Both the position numbers and the translations under genes were made by a program. Below the pieces are notes generated by a model. The model saw nothing but the letters and a program-made list of their open reading frames with translations. It searched no databases and had not been told where the DNA came from. This document shows, piece by piece, positions 44,758 through 54,825 of a stretch of DNA of 64,000 nt (its first letter is position 1; every line of letters begins with the position of its first letter). This stretch comes from Sweltsa coloradensis (taxonomy: Eukaryota > Arthropoda > Insecta > Plecoptera > Chloroperlidae), in NCBI GenBank assembly GCA_024449915.1, contig JAMZAV010000352.1, forward strand, positions 248,001 through 312,000, in the 5' to 3' direction.

Positions 44758-44960
44758 TGGTGGGAAATAGAGGGAGATGGTGGGAAGGCAGGAAAAAGTG
44801 GAGAGTTGGTGTCGCGACAAGAGAAAGAAATGCACAAAGGTCAAGTAGTTCAAGAAAATGATGTGTTGAGCTTGCCAGACCGATACTGATTCCTGGGATC
44901 CCCAAGGTCAATGGTGGAAACACCCCTTTACCCAACTAGATAGATGTTGGAATAAAGAGT
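44758..44960 (+). mobile_element. LINE L-D, end of coding region and 3' tail
   Basis: The sequence continues from 42866 once the transposon and one copy of its duplication are removed: a purine-rich C-terminus, then aactagatagatgttggaat and an AATAAAG signal. Confidence 0.6.
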
Positions 44961-45876
44961 AGCGATATGTATACATACAGTAAAACCCCTATGTATCGTT
45001 TTTCAGGGTAGCTTACAAAAAAACGATGCAGTGAGGAAAACGGTCAAAACGGGAAAACCAATAAAACGATGTAATATGCCTAAAATTGAGTAAAATAACA
45101 AAATAATGAATTTTGAAAATTTTCAGTCTAATTCATTGCCTACTCAAAATATCTGGATAATAATATATCAAGTATCTATTACGACTTTCAGAAGACAGTT
45201 ATATAAAATTGTTGTACGTAAAGAAAATAAAAAGCTTTTCTTAATGAGGTAAAAAATAAAAATCAACAACGATGATAGACAAGTGTTGATTCATGCGCGG
45301 GTGTGTTGGCGCGTAAGCTATGAGTGCGAGAGAGACAGCCGCGGGAATCAGCGGCGCGAGAATCTACTCGTCGGTCGAGAGCTCACAGCTGACCATGCAC
45401 GTGCTTGGTGAATGGATTGTCACGTTATCTGTTTTCTCGTACGCTGCGCCCTATCGTCCGCGCTGTACTTGTGTTTAAAGAAGATTAAGTTTTTTTCCGT
45501 TGATATCGATCAATGCTCCGTGCATGAAGATCACATTTCCCTGTATCTCTTCATTGACTCTGGGAACAATATTTACTACGATTTCGAATCGTGCTTGCGA
45601 CGAGAGAAAATTGCACGGGCAACTGAACTGCATCCTTGAAGTCCCTAGGGAATGGTCCGGGTCTCCAAGGTCGAGATCGTCTCAGCTTCAAATGTTGCAG
45701 TACACGGCTAGCTGGTAAGGGCAGCCGGCAGTGTTATATCCGAGAATAAGACACGGCAACTCAACTTATATAACACTCGCGCTACAGTATAAAACAAGTG
45801 TTCTATTGACATCAGTGGTGGCTTGAACCCTTGAAAACCCGCGGGGCCAACTTCATCGTATTACACCCACTCACGC

Positions 45877-46537
45877 ATGGGCGCCCGCAGGAATTTTGGT
45901 AGGGGGGTAAAAGCTACAATTTGTACTTTCGTTGGGCAAGCACAGGGGGTTTGGGGGGCGGAGCCCCCCAACAACAGCGCCGCAGGCGAAAATTTTGAAA
46001 ATCAGGTTTTTAGAATGCATTTGGTGGGTTTTAGAAAAAAGTAGGGGACTGAACACAATAGCCCTACCAAAATTATGCAATTTTTGTGCAGTCGATACTC
46101 GAAACTAGAAAACCACCGAAAGGAAACCTTCAAAATATTCCCCTCCCCCCATTTTTTTGTCCTTTAGTCAAAAGCTACAGATTCTCAACATTGAGATGGG
46201 CGGTTATTAGCTTTTTTGTCCACTGAGATAATCTGACTTTCCCCTACCTCACCATCTTCACATTTGCAATCCATTTATTGTGACGGTCAAAACTCGCATT
46301 AATCCATGGAGTGGTATTCTTTTCAAAACTCAAGACGAACTATTGCAGGTAAAAGACACAATGAGCTACTTATCTCGCAGAAAATAATGGCAACCATTAA
46401 ATTTAACAAACGTTCATCAATAAAGAAATTGACTGTACAAGTTTAATAATAAATCCATACATCAAATGAGGGCTAATTGGCACTTCTGCTTGCTAGGGGC
46501 CAGGGGGGGCACCCTCTTCTGCGGGCGCCCATGCACC
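45877..46537. mobile_element. TIR element with ATGGGCGCCCGCAG ends
   Basis: ATGGGCGCCCGCAG at the left and CTGCGGGCGCCCAT at the right are perfect inverse copies. The interior includes agcgccgcaggcgaaaattt, found again at 48829-48850. The cccttgcggacacccata at 53485-53505 is a diverged copy of the same end and could be the true partner. No duplication fixed. Confidence 0.65.
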
Positions 46538-46793
46538 CATTTTTGGTGTCCTAAAACACGTTTTCAGGCGAGCCTTTGGATACGCCGTAGCAAACTAAAC
46601 ATACCCACCGGCAAGGGCAAGGCCGTACGCAGAAAATAATTTTGGGAGGGGGTTTACAATTTTAAAATCTAAAAATTGGAGAATTCCATATAGAATTTGT
46701 TGCGGTACCCTGTACTTAGTGTACAGTACCCTATGGTGGGAGGGGAAGGGGGGCGGGGGGACTTACAATACTCCATTTTCTATTTTAGTTAGA

Positions 46794-48181
46794 CAGTAAG
46801 AACTCTCTTATCCGATCTCCGCTTATCCGATGTACCGTGTTAACCGAGCCGAAAAAAAAAAAAAAAATTAAAGTTTTAAATACGTAAATAAAACATAAAA
46901 ATAATTACAGACGCTGCGCCGCACTTTTTTAAATGTACTCGCATACATTTGTAGGCATGCCTTACGAGTGAGTGCAAAGAAGATAGATCGGCGATATATC
47001 TCAACTTTCGAGCAGTGTGCATCAGTCTACTGAGCATATAGAGTTCAGTGGTCAGTGTGCGTCGGGCGCATCGCCGGTAAGCGTCAGTGTCACCCACTGA
47101 GCATATAGGTCAGTGTGCGTCGCGCGCATGCGCGTGCGCATACGATCCAGCTAACGCCGCTTTATCTTCTAGATACGTAGCGCGTTTAGACATTTATTAG
47201 GGCTCACCGCCTGGGTAATCCATTGGTTCCTTGATAATTCCTAACAAAATCCTAGCAAAGGCAGTGAGCCCAAGGTCTTGGTAACCATGGCAACCAGAGT
47301 CGATAAGGAAGTTTCCCCGGTTTATCGTCGGTAATCAACCCAAGGACCAAACAAAGTACAATGTTGAATATACAAATTTGCAGATAAGTAAGGTATTATT
47401 CGTTGACAATGGATGTTATAATATAAATACATTTTTATATTAGATATTATCAATATTAGGCGTAGGTTTATGCCTCAGGCAAACTATTAGAATATATTAA
47501 ATTGCTTGGCGTGAATTTGACTACATCCAGTTACACACTTTTGGACGGTGAGAACGTTACATTTCTAGGGCGGTGAGTCCCAGAAATTTTTAACACACGA
47601 ACATCCAAATGCGCTTCTCTATTAACGTAGTTAATAAGATCCAGGTTCTCTAGATCCAGCCATCTCACACACAGCTGTTCAAAGATGGTCGTTGTGGAAC
47701 TAGATGCAATCATGGTTCAACCGATTCACGAAATTCGTAATCACGACGCATTGAATTGTTATTCCTGGGCTTATCTTATTTCTTTCCCAGACTTATCTTG
47801 CGTCGAGAGCTTCAGCGCGGGCATAGTAGTGAGAGGTTTTCCCACATGAGAAAGAGAGCTAGGCCTATGTTTGCATTGTAGGCCTAGGCCTACTGCGTCG
47901 AGTTTAGGCCTAGACATACGTTTTTATTACGACATGTAGGCCTAATTGTGTACGTGTGTTTGTGAGCTTGATTTACAAGCTATTAAATCATTTAGTATAC
48001 CCTGTATGAAGTGTATTGTGTGTATTTTATGTTCCTTTATCCATTACATGTGTCATATATCATTTTACCACATCAGGCTATGCTACGAGAGCAAATAAAC
48101 AAGTGAACCGCGCCATCCGAGTTTTTCGCAAATCCGAGGTGCCCCCGGTCTCATCCAACTCGGATAAGAGAGTTCTTACTG
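46794..48181. mobile_element. pogo-like MITE family T2, copy 1
   Basis: The ends CAGTAAGAACTCTCTTATCC and GGATAAGAGAGTTCTTACTG are perfect inverse copies. TA follows the right end; the left neighbour is GA, probably a mutated TA. It shares its interior with copy 2 at 57758-58640 in opposite orientation (gcatatcggcg, aggcatgcct, actttcgagcagtgtgcat). A further 380-bp insertion (47202-47583) accounts for most of its extra length. Confidence 0.88.
47202..47583. mobile_element. small element with GGGCTCACCGCC ends
   Basis: GGGCTCACCGCC at the left and GGCGGTGAGTCCC at the right are near-perfect inverse copies. It lies inside the pogo-like copy, so it is at least the fourth level of nesting. The duplication is not clear. 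Confidence 0.6.
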
Positions 48182-48785
48182 TACTAGTTATTACAAGTGT
48201 TTCACTCACCTAAGTAAGCATGGTGTAGAAAGTAGCATTGCAGAAGTATGGTGTTAAGTTTTAGGTTCTTCCACTTTTTCACTTACTGGGTTTTATATAA
48301 AGTTTGAGATAACTATATTAACACTGTTGAAATCACTGTCCACGATAGCACTAACTTTACTCAATTTTGAGACCGAAACGAAATTTAGCATGCTTGGCTG
48401 CGACTGAGGCATGCGTTTAGTAGCCATAGCTAGCTACACACATCTGAGAACACAAGAGTGAATACAACTTGTACACCGACCGATGTCGTAAAATATTTCC
48501 AAAGTGTTGAAGTCCCTTCGTGGAAAGGGTAGGGGTGGGGGTCGACCTTTCTTGCGGGTGGTAAAACGGCACAATATCATAAAATAGGCCAGCGACCGGT
48601 CGTATCCGGTTAAGGTTTAGTTCTAAATTGAAGATTTTGTTAGAGTAGTTATTATAAAACGGAATACGACAGGACCTAGGCATATATTGAAATGTGGTAG
48701 TCCCGTCTTTTTGGCAGAAGAGTAATTTGGGGGGGGGGGCTTGAACCCCCAAACCCCCCCCCCTGCGTACGGCCTTGGGCAAGGG

Positions 48786-49343
48786 CGTCCACAAGAATCT
48801 TGTCCGGGACGGGCAAAATAAAACAATAGCGCCGCAGGCGAAAATTTTTACATCATGTTTTTAGAGTGCATTTGGTGCGTTTTAGAAAAAAAGTAGTGGG
48901 CTGCATGCAACGTCAAAATAATGTAGTTTTTGTGCAGTCGAATTGACATTACCAGGATATTTAGGCGACGTGTGTAGGGCCCTTCTTAATTTTTAATGTT
49001 AATTTATATAAAAATGGATCGAATATTCTAATTCACATCTAAACTATTCAAAAATAATATATGCATATAAATAATAGAGTGGAGTTGATTTACCTGTACA
49101 TTTATTTTTATTTCATCGGAGATAGCAATAGTTGGATATGTTCTTGATTTTTACTACAATTAGTAGGGTAGGCGCCTTACAACAATGTTATTTATATTTT
49201 TAGGAGTGTTGTAATTTTCTATTTTTAATGTATTTAATTACTTTAATTAATTGTCTTACCACAGCGCTAACACAAATCAGTGTATTACATTTTTTCCTGT
49301 GTCTACGCAAGTAATATATAGGTTCATACATAAACATTGGTAT
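48786..49343. other. inner part of the second shell; no gene
   Basis: The sequence 48825-48945 repeats 45970-46095 (agcgccgcaggcgaaaattt ... tttttgtgcagtcga). The rest is AT-rich. Confidence 0.5.
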
Positions 49344-49447
49344 TAGTCTGGCGGCAGACCTGAAAAAGACCTCTAGAAACCGATTTTGCTAAACTTTTTG
49401 AGTAGAAGCTGCACACTGGTATCAAAATGTTCGTATGAACGTCAGGA

Positions 49448-50360
49448 ATGTCATCTACCTTGTGTGCATCTTGGCATTTGTTGCGGGTGGCGGTAGGCGG
49501 AGGTCAAAGGTCACGCGGGTCATGCGCACAGCATCGTACTGTTTTGGTTATATCTCTTGAACTAATAGAGATATTACCCTCCAATTTGGATGAGTCAGTT
49601 ACTGAATTACCATATCATCATCCCTGTATTATGTGCATTTCGGCATTTAGTGCAGGAGGCGGTAGATGGAGGTCAAAAGGTCGCGCGGGTCATGCGCGCC
49701 GCATCGCACGGTTTTGACTATATCTCCTGAACAAATATAGATATGTACTACCTCTAGTTTGCTTGATTCAGTTATTGAAATATCATTTCATCACCTTGCT
49801 TTGTGTGCATCTCGGTATTTGGTAAAGATGATGGTGGGCAGAGGTCAAAGGTCACCACGCGGGTCAAGCGCGCGGTGGCGCACTGATTTGGGAATATCTC
49901 CTGAACTAATAGAGATATTACCCTCCAGTTTGCATGATTCAGTCAAAGATAATTTCAGTTATTGAATAACCATTTCATCATACCTGTATTGTGTGCATTT
50001 CGGCATTTGGTGCAGGTGGCGGTAGAGGAGGTCAAAGGTCACGCGGGTCATGCGCGCCGCATCGCACTGTTTTGACTATATATCCTGAACTAATAGAGAT
50101 ATTACCCTCTAGTTTGCTTGATTCAGTTATTGAAATACCATTCCATCACCTCTGCTTTGTGTGCATCTCTATATTTGGTAAAGGTAGGCGGTAGGTGGAG
50201 GTCAAAGGTCACCACGCGGGTCAGGCGAGCGGTGGCGTACTGTTTTGGGTATATCTGCTGAATGAATGGAGGTATTAATCTCTATTTTGCTTATTTCAGT
50301 TGTAGAAATACCATCCTATCACCTCTGTGTTGTGTGCATCTCGGAATTAGTAGGTCTATA
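49448..50360 (+). repeat. tandem array, left TIR, about 175-bp units
   Basis: Units begin near 49462, 49630, 49803, 49992 and 50158, with a partial at 50334. The common text is gtgtgcatctcggcatttgg, then ggaggtcaaaggtcacgcgg, then tatctcctgaactaatagag. Unit lengths vary from about 165 to 190. Confidence 0.9.
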
Positions 50361-51739
50361 TCATATTTCAAATATTGAAATCCCGCCTCAATTACCGACA
50401 ATGCTACAATCAGTTGCCGCTTGCGTTACAGCACGCCCCAATCCATCACGTGCGGCTGGTCAAAGGCTTATTACTGATCTGGAAACTTTCCGATATTTTG
50501 CCAAATTTTGGCATTTTTTATTGAACTATTTATTAACGATTACAGTGGGGTGGGGGGATTGCAGTTCACTTTTTCAACACGATCCTGGGTGGTGGTGGTG
50601 CTCAGTCGGACTACAACTCGATGTAGGGAAGTTGTCTTAAGCATCTAAATATCTCTGAGTGTAAAGAGTGTTCGAGTGAAACAGTTCGACAGTGATTCAG
50701 ACGTTTTTTGTTATCTTTACTTTTCCGTACGGATGGTGAGTTCATTATCATTTGATAACTGTACTTAAGGGTATTGGTCAATCTGTTTATGTATATGTCC
50801 GTCCATTTGATGTCTGTTCACTGAGCTATTAGCTATTAACAATTAATGAGCTATTGCAATTATTTGTTTTCGAAATTACTCGCCAATATAGACAGTTGTT
50901 GTAAGTGTGAGCGCTCTGTTTACATGTTTGTTTGCATCAGTGGTGTCATAAGCTTTGTTTGTTTGTCCTGTACCAGGTTCACATATTTACTCCTGGAATC
51001 GTCGGATGTACGTCATAAAACCGGAAATAGGAGTAATAAGTACACGTTACGCCCAGTTGGACAAAAAAACATATTTGCACCCAGTTTTGACATTTGACGA
51101 GGCAACGAAGGGCTAGAGCCTATATACCACACGATGATAGGCTATAGGCTTAGGGTCTAACTATATTTTTCAATATTTTGGCCTAGATAATAGGTTTCTA
51201 GCTAGTACATTGTTGTGCATAATATTGCTAAACGTCTTTCAAGCAGACCTATCCTTGTTTTAGGTTATGTCGGCCCTGGGCTAAGGTTTTTGCTTAACGG
51301 TTGATTAATTGGCATTGTCCCTTTTAAGAAAGGCCGTGAAGATTCATAAAATCATTGGGAAAGATATTGCACGGCCCGGCTTTTTCCATTTTAACTTCTA
51401 GCTTCTTTCTTAGCTTCTCACTACACCAACCAAGCCACTACAAACTTTAAAAATGGCGCAATATTTTGTCGTTTTACACCCACTCCTGCTAAAGAAGCAG
51501 GTGTAAAATTCTTACTCCAGTCGCAGTTGTGGTAACTTACAACAGGACAAAAAAACGTTTCTGGGTTGTGACAGGTACATTTACACCAGGACAGAAAAAC
51601 GGGTTTTCGTGAAAAACTTGTACCTGGTGTAGTTGAAACAGGGCAAACAAACAAAGCTATAGAGTAGCGTTAAAAATCCGCGCTGGTTTTAAAGATACTC
51701 CTGGGCATAGCTTTATAGGAGGCATCGATCAAAAGCACT

Positions 51740-52370
51740 GTGAACTTATAATACCCGAATCTTTTCACATCCTACTAAAACCTATATGTAGGCATGATGA
51801 GCCATCACGCGAGACGACAAAGGACGATTTGCATACCAAGATTCTTAGTATTTCCCAAGACATTGTTTTTCTAGCATCTAGGGGTAAAAAATTGACGCCT
51901 AAACATGTAGGGTTTGCAATGACTGTACACCAAGAATCTCGATCCAAGGGCTTAGTGAATGTTCTATACAATGCTGACACTGTATGAGTTACGACAATGT
52001 TCGACGTGTTGACTAATCTATTGCTAATGGAATTTTTGAAAAAGATGCCTTCGAACTTTATTGATTCAAAATTGTCAGGTTACATTCGTTTCGCAAATGA
52101 CAACATTGATATAAATGAAGAAACCATGTCGGGCAAGGGGACGTTTCATGCCTTTTAGACTGCAGCGTACAGAAGAAGTGTTTCGGGAGAAGATAAGGTA
52201 ACCTTATGTTACGAGTTTGATAAAAAAAAAAAGTTCAACACATAGCCCCTCTTGGTTAACAAGGGTAAACCCTCTGAGAAGGGTAAGCAAAAGCCTGAAC
52301 CAGTGTTTCAACTCAATGTTCATCCTTCCATGTACGAGCAGGATAGTGAGATAATTGCTCAACTCTAAAG
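51740..52370 (+). pseudogene. unrecognised protein-like remnant inside the satellite-TIR element
   Basis: Across two or three breaks the plus strand reads IPESFHILLKPICRHDE, then ILSISQDIVFLASRGKKLTP and KHVGFAMTVHQESRSKGLVN, a stop, then LLMEFLKKMPSNFIDSKLSG and FANDNIDINEETMSGKGTFH. The pattern is clearly protein-like. I have an unverified impression of similar text in transposon-derived proteins of other marine invertebrates, but I cannot name a family. If it is the element's own gene it may be a transposase or accessory protein. Confidence 0.6.
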
Positions 52371-52459
52371 ACTTATAACATGGATTTTCACTCGATTACA
52401 AGTTTTTATTTCTTGTTATGTAGTATGTTTTATAATGCCTATTAAATGTGAGTACCACT

Positions 52460-53000
52460 CGCTCAAAATGCCAAAATGCACACAATGCAGAGGTGATAGA
52501 ATGGCAATTCAATAACTGAATCAAACGAACTAGAAGAGGGTTATATCTTTAATAGTTCAGGAGATATAGCCAAAACAGTGCGAAACTGCGCGCATGACCC
52601 GCGTGACCTTTGACCTCCATCCACCGCCGCCTGCACCAAATGACGAGATGCACACAATACAGGGTTGATGTAATGGTAATTCAATAACTTAATCAAGCAT
52701 CTAGAGGATAATATCTTTATTAGTTCAGGAGATATAGCCAAAACAGTGCGATGCTGCGCGCATGACCCGCATGACTTTTGACCTCCATCCACCGCCACTG
52801 GCACCAAATGCCGAGATGCACACAATGCAGAGATGATAGAATGGTATTTCTACAACTGAATTAAGCAAAGTAGAGGCTAATATCTATATTAGTTCAGGAG
52901 ATATAGCCGAAACAGTGTGATACTGCGCGCGTGACCCGCGTGACCTTTGACCTCCGCTCAGCGCCACCCGCAACAAATGCCGAGATGCACACAAGGCAGA
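52460..53000 (-). repeat. tandem array, right TIR, inverse units
   Basis: Three units in the opposite sense, with cgcgtgacctttgacctcc and ctattagttcaggagatata-type words. The outermost 60 bases (53010-53070, taccagtgtgctgcttctac) match 49395-49440 inversely. Confidence 0.9.
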
Positions 53001-53103
53001 AATAATTACTGACGTCCATACGAACATTTTGATACCAGTGTGCTGCTTCTACTCAAAAAGTTTAGCGATTTTTTTTCCCTTGCTGTCTGCCTCCAGACTA
53101 TAT

Positions 53104-53862
53104 GGTTTTCTTGTATTGTATTAATTCCCATTACAGTGACACCCTCTTTTTCGTTTTTCATCGTGTTTTTTCTTTTATTCTCTCTCATATTTTTTTCTCA
53201 ATAATAACTTTCTTTGCCCCTCTTCCCCCCCCCCCTAGGCTACTGGAGCAACCGCCACCTTACTCCCGTGGGGTGAGCGCTATACTGTCCTGGAAGGTCT
53301 CGTCTTTGAGCTCGATTGGGGTTGGGTCTTGCTTGAGTATAAAGCTAATTCATGTATTTCGTTTTTAACAAAAATGTTGGCTCAAGAAGAAACCGAAGAA
53401 TATAGGACTATCAAATGTTAAAAGCTTGGCTAGGGATCTTGGAAGCAAAACGAGGGGGGGCACCTGCCCCCCTGCCCCACCCCTTGCGGACACCCATACC
53501 CACCGGGCACCACTGGTAGTAGTGGTTACAGAAAAAAATATTAGATTCTTGATGGTACCGCGCGTTTGGGAGACCTTGCACTTTTTCAGTTTATTTGGCA
53601 CGATCTTTTGAGCGCGTATTTTACAACCATCACAATTACATTCCCATCTGACACGAGTATTGGCTTGTTCGGGAAGTTTTCATCATACTGGCATGATACT
53701 TTTTCTTTTATCGCTCATATTTATGTATCAAACACTCAATGATTAATTGGCCTACTTACGTCCCCCCCATCACCCCACCCACCCTGAGCTGACCACCCAC
53801 CCACCACCCACCCACCTATTTCCCCGACCCCGGCCCCGAATTTGTATGGTCGGGCCGCCACT
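53104..53862. other. remainder of the second shell; no gene
   Basis: Pyrimidine-rich stretches and C tracts; frames at 53102-53611 look random. It includes a diverged GGGTGTCCGCAAGGGG end on the minus strand. Confidence 0.45.
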
Positions 53863-54397
53863 GATTGACATCATCATTGATTGAAAACAATGATCTTGTA
53901 ATTATTATTATCGCATTCGCGTAAGAAATACACGGTAGTGTCTGAGCTGGCAGGCAGGCCGGCCGGCCGGCCGAGAGAGGAGAGGAGAGAAGAGAGCCGT
54001 GCCACTGGCAGCGCGAGCGGGAGGGGAGGGGTAACCGGTCTAGTAGGCGGCAGCTGCCGGCCGGCGGGGAGGTGAAGTGAACCTGACTACAGCTTACAAA
54101 ACATCGCGATCGCTGTCGATGATGTATTGTCTTGCAGGAAATAGTGCTTCGTCCGTCGGTCGGTGTTCATCAAAGGCGAAAACGATACATTAGGGTAAAT
54201 TTAACATTGAGAAACACAACATTTTGAACGGTACAGCGAGGAAAACAATCGATTGAGGAACGATGGATGCGGGAATTTTTAACATTGTGTAAATGGGACT
54301 TTTGCAAAAACTTTTCAAATATAGCGATCATGGCGGGAAAACGGACGATCCGGGAACGATCCATAGGGGTTTGACTGTATAACAAATAGCAATTTGT

Positions 54398-54545
54398 GTC
54401 TTCGATAGCTCAGTTGGTAGAGCTATGGCGCGTTAAGCCAGAGGTTCTGGGTTCGATCCCCAGTCGGGGCATAACTTTTATGACAATTACTATCATTCAC
54501 TAAAAATGTCCCCAAAGCGGTCTTATGCTTAAAAACCTAATATTC
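54398..54545 (+). mobile_element. SINE-B, copy 3 (best preserved)
   Basis: The tRNA-like head has an A box (tagctcagttggtagagc) and a perfect B box (GGTTCGATCCC), then cagtcggggcat, the body ttttatgacaattactatca and the tail cttatgcttaaaaacctaat. The acceptor stem does not pair well, so it is a SINE head rather than a tRNA gene. It ends about 30 bp from the splice donor at 54576. Confidence 0.88.
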
Positions 54546-54576
54546 ATATTATATATGCATATTAGAAATAACTTAC

Positions 54577-54806
54577 CACTGAAAATAAGATCTTTGAATG
54601 ATGGCTCATCATAAATGGCAAATTGATTGCTACATAAGTCGTCAGTCATGCTAATACATCGACCATTAATGACGAAATGTAGATCACCCAGGATTGATTC
54701 TCCAACATCTTCATCTATGTATTTCACAGTTATGTATATTTCTGTAGCATTTTCCGATTTCTCGGTTATAAATTTCAAAGCAATTGGATCCCATTCCTTT
54801 CCAATG
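54577..54806 (-). CDS. host gene, exon 1 of those visible (230 bp)
   Basis: On the minus strand the acceptor is tttgtgttacag|CATTGG and the donor TTCAGTG|GTAAGT. The frame IGKEWDPIALKFITEKS...YITVKYIDEDVGESILGDLH...INGRCISMTDDLCSNQF...EPSFKDLIFS is open for 76 codons; it enters in phase 2 and leaves in phase 1. Alternating hydrophobic residues suggest beta strands, so it is probably part of a folded domain. The one base left over joins the 68-bp exon at 32015-32082. Earlier exons must lie beyond 54806 but were not found. Family unknown. Confidence 0.85.
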
Positions 54807-54825
54807 CTGTAACACAAAATCAAAA

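Larger units (their letters stand above)
46618..48777. mobile_element. hAT-type element with GGCAAGGG duplication
   Basis: The ends CAAGGCCGTACGCAG and the inverse CTGCGTACGGCCTTG are perfect. 8-bp duplications GGCAAGGG lie at 46610-46617 and 48778-48785. A pogo-like element (46794-48181) occupies most of it, so the original was about 0.77 kb. Confidence 0.88.
49344..53100. mobile_element. 3.76-kb element whose TIRs are satellite-like arrays
   Basis: The outer ends TAGTCTGGCGGCAGAC and GTCTGCCTCCAGACTA are inverse copies, with TAT on both sides (49341-49343, 53101-53103). Inside the left end is an array of about five units of roughly 175 bp (49448-50360). Inside the right end are three units in inverse orientation (52460-53000). 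Between them lies a decayed coding region (about 51740-52360). The form is that of a DNA transposon with very long, internally repeated TIRs; the superfamily is not identified. Confidence 0.78.
45813..53863. mobile_element. hAT-type element with ATTGACAT duplication, second shell
   Basis: The ends CAGTGGTGGCTTGAACC and GGTCGGGCCGCCACTG are inverse in the outer bases. Perfect 8-bp duplications ATTGACAT lie at 45805-45812 and 53864-53871. It holds at least four other elements. Its own sequence includes C-rich tracts around 53225 and 53765-53815. Confidence 0.8.
44988..54377. mobile_element. pogo/Tigger-like element, outer shell of a transposon nest
   Basis: The ends CAGTAAAACCCCTATGTATCG and CGATCCATAGGGGTTTGACTG are imperfect inverse copies, each followed by TA on the outside (44986-44987, 54378-54379). 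CAGT ends with TA duplications are typical of pogo-like Tc1/mariner elements. Only about 1.34 kb of the 9.39 kb belongs to this element; the rest is the hAT at 45813-53863 and its contents. No transposase frame survives. Confidence 0.85.

Noticed and set aside
45412..45718. Two overlapping frames of 72-75 codons
   Set aside because: They lie in the non-coding remains of the outer pogo-like element and match no transposase pattern.
54398..54473. Possible functional tRNA gene
   Set aside because: A and B boxes are good, but the acceptor stem pairs poorly, position 33 is not T, and the sequence runs into a body shared with two other copies. It is a SINE head.
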